Positions 62,876-64,000 of a stretch of 64,000 bases of DNA are shown here, piece by piece. The stretch's first letter is position 1. The number at the start of each line of letters is the position of its first letter. Under the pieces are notes generated by a model that made no database searches, was not told where the DNA came from, and was given only the letters and a program-made list of their open reading frames with translations. The position numbers and the translations under genes were made by a program. The stretch comes from Nitrospira sp. (GTDB taxonomy: Bacteria; Nitrospirota; Nitrospiria; Nitrospirales; Nitrospiraceae): the NCBI GenBank assembly GCA_005239465.1, contig SPAW01000035.1, forward strand, positions 62,001 through 126,000, in the 5' to 3' direction.

Positions 62876-63388
62876 TCACTCCCCAACAAGATGTCTTTCA
62901 TAAACTGCCAAGTCGCCTCGTGAGAAGCAGCAGAAGACCACCTCACGAATCGCGGTGAACCCCGGCAAAACCTCGCGTACGGTTGCGATCGCCACTTGTG
63001 CGGCTAGCTCGATGGGGTACCCGTAGATGCCGGTGCTGATGCTCGGAAAGGCCAAGCTGTCAATCCCATTCGCAACCGCGATCTCAAGCGAGCGACGATA
63101 GCAGGAGGCTAGTAGGTCCGGTTCACCATTCTGTCCGCCGCTCCAGACCGGTCCGACCGTATGAATGATGTACCGAGCCGGAAGCCGATAGCCTTTCGTT
63201 AACTTCGCATCGCCGGTATGGCACCCTCCTAGGAGGCGACACTCATTCAGCAGTTCTGGTCCGGCAGCGCGATGGATAGCGCCGTCCACACCACCCCCAC
63301 CGAGCAGAGAAGAGTTCGCCGCATCCACGATCGCTTCAACCGCGAGGGTCGTGATGTCTGCGCGAATGGCACGAAGCATTGCGGACAT
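62876..63388 (-). CDS. Macro-domain protein (ADP-ribose-1''-phosphate / O-acetyl-ADP-ribose processing)
   Basis: About 170 residues from ATG 63388 (GTG 63403 is possible). Macro domain with [47 protein letters not shown] and [15 protein letters not shown], the YmdB-like type. Such domains bind ADP-ribose and hydrolyse O-acetyl-ADP-ribose or ADP-ribose-1''-phosphate. It starts about 86 bp after the RES-domain gene on the same strand. Confidence 0.92.
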   Translation of the reverse strand: MSAMLRAIRADITTLAVEAIVDAANSSLLGGGGVDGAIHRAAGPELLNECRLLGGCHTGDAKLTKGYRLPARYIIHTVGPVWSGGQNGEPDLLASCYRRSLEIAVANGIDSLAFPSISTGIYGYPIELAAQVAIATVREVLPGFTAIREVVFCCFSRGDLAVYERHLVGE

Positions 63389-63474
63389 GGTTGAACGACT
63401 CACAGAAATGTCTTCTGGACAACTTCTAATTCTCGGGCATCTGTCATCTTTAAGTGCTTCCTTCGCTATCGAGC

Positions 63475-64000
63475 CTATACCTCTCGATAGTCCACCTTTG
63501 ACTCGACGATTTCAACGAGACGCGAAGTGCCGATGTGAACGAGCGACGGATCGAATAGCACGACGTTGGTACCGCTCGTAGCCATTGCGCTTGGATAACG
63601 AATTCCATCTACTTCGGCCGTCTCGATAAGCTCAGCCAGCTTCTGCGAAGGAATGTAGTCGGTGGGATCGTCTCGTGAACGGAGAGGCTTGCCGAGCTGC
63701 TCCGCGAAGGCCGCGAGAAGCCCGGCAAACTCCACCCAATAGTTGACCGCATCGTCTGTGAAGGGGTTTGGCCACTCAGGCTCAGTGACAAGGTCGAGGA
63801 TCTCTAGGTCCCTGGCCGCACGGACCTCAGCCACCGAGACATATTCTCCGCGGACGGGCCTCACCTCTGCCACCGCCGTAGCTTCCTGGTCGGTGCAGTA
63901 GAGGACAACCCTCCCCTTGGGGTTGACGCGCCCAGGACCGGCTTTCTCGGGGGGTGGAGCACCGATGCTTACCCCTAGATAGGGCTTGTCGCAGTCTGGG
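63475..64000 (-). CDS. RES-domain protein, probable NAD+ phosphorylase, partial
   Basis: The frame is open to the window edge, so the 5' end is missing. Visible: [35 protein letters not shown], then [11 protein letters not shown] and GIRYPSA...NVVLFDP, the RES core with the Arg-x-Asn and the late Tyr/Ser residues. RES enzymes such as MbcT phosphorolyse NAD+ to nicotinamide and ADP-ribose-1''-phosphate and are toxins in Xre-RES pairs. Any antitoxin would lie beyond the window. The shorter start at 63873 is an artefact of the edge. Confidence 0.85.
   Translation of the reverse strand, partial: PDCDKPYLGVSIGAPPPEKAGPGRVNPKGRVVLYCTDQEATAVAEVRPVRGEYVSVAEVRAARDLEILDLVTEPEWPNPFTDDAVNYWVEFAGLLAAFAEQLGKPLRSRDDPTDYIPSQKLAELIETAEVDGIRYPSAMATSGTNVVLFDPSLVHIGTSRLVEIVESKVDYREV

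Overview
The window is a bacterial chromosome segment, most likely from Nitrospira or a close relative in the Nitrospirota. This rests on the overall gene set and on intergenic repeat styles I associate with that genus. No rRNA or lineage-defining marker is present, so the assignment is an inference. Most of it is ordinary chromosome with short, strand-switching operons. I found no rRNA, tRNA or CRISPR array.

Layout: (1) 1-4.1 kb, minus strand: an envelope glycosylation operon (GT2 glycosyltransferase, four-helix-bundle protein, lipid-A N-terminal-domain protein, GT39 transferase cut by the window edge). (2) 4.5-7.9 kb: a MidA-like methyltransferase, then an AT-richer accessory patch (IS1-type transposase tail, trypsin-like protease, membrane protein). 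(3) 8-12.4 kb: AsmA, MscS, MscL and an OmpA-like lipoprotein whose obvious start codon is followed directly by a stop. (4) 12.4-14.9 kb: a scar zone with a receptor fragment, a HEAT-repeat protein and two inverted-repeat elements. (5) 14.9-20 kb: F1 ATP synthase genes atpHAGDC without F0 genes. (6) 20-22.5 kb: accessory genes inserted after atpC, flanked by copies of the atpC tail. (7) 22.6-36.5 kb: GNAT acetyltransferases, a DUF3365 haem protein, RluD, a ZnuABC-type metal importer, AnmK, a diguanylate cyclase and a lytic transglycosylase.

(8) 37-44.4 kb, mostly minus strand: RsmA, PdxA, a Ca2+/cation antiporter, LarC, LarB and GpsA. (9) 46-50.8 kb: a two-gene arginine dihydrolase / LOR-SDH pair (a split version of cyanobacterial ArgZ/AgrE), TruD, a secreted EF-hand-like protein and a metallophosphoesterase. 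(10) 51-56.5 kb: HEAT protein, MarR regulator, MBL hydrolase, SirB1-like protein, an ABC-2 exporter and a LON-domain protein. (11) 56.7-64 kb: CrtC/AttH-like lipocalin protein, beta-propeller lipoprotein, PmtA-like methyltransferase, a frameshifted PH-domain protein, and a macro-domain protein directly downstream of a RES-domain NAD+ phosphorylase.

The observations most worth following are the RES-macro pair, the split ArgZ/AgrE pair, a 216-bp MITE with perfect 26-bp ends and a 7-bp target duplication, the ATG-TAG start of the OmpA lipoprotein, two copies of a repeat bounded by a palindrome, and intergenic spacers built of locus-specific short-word palindromes.
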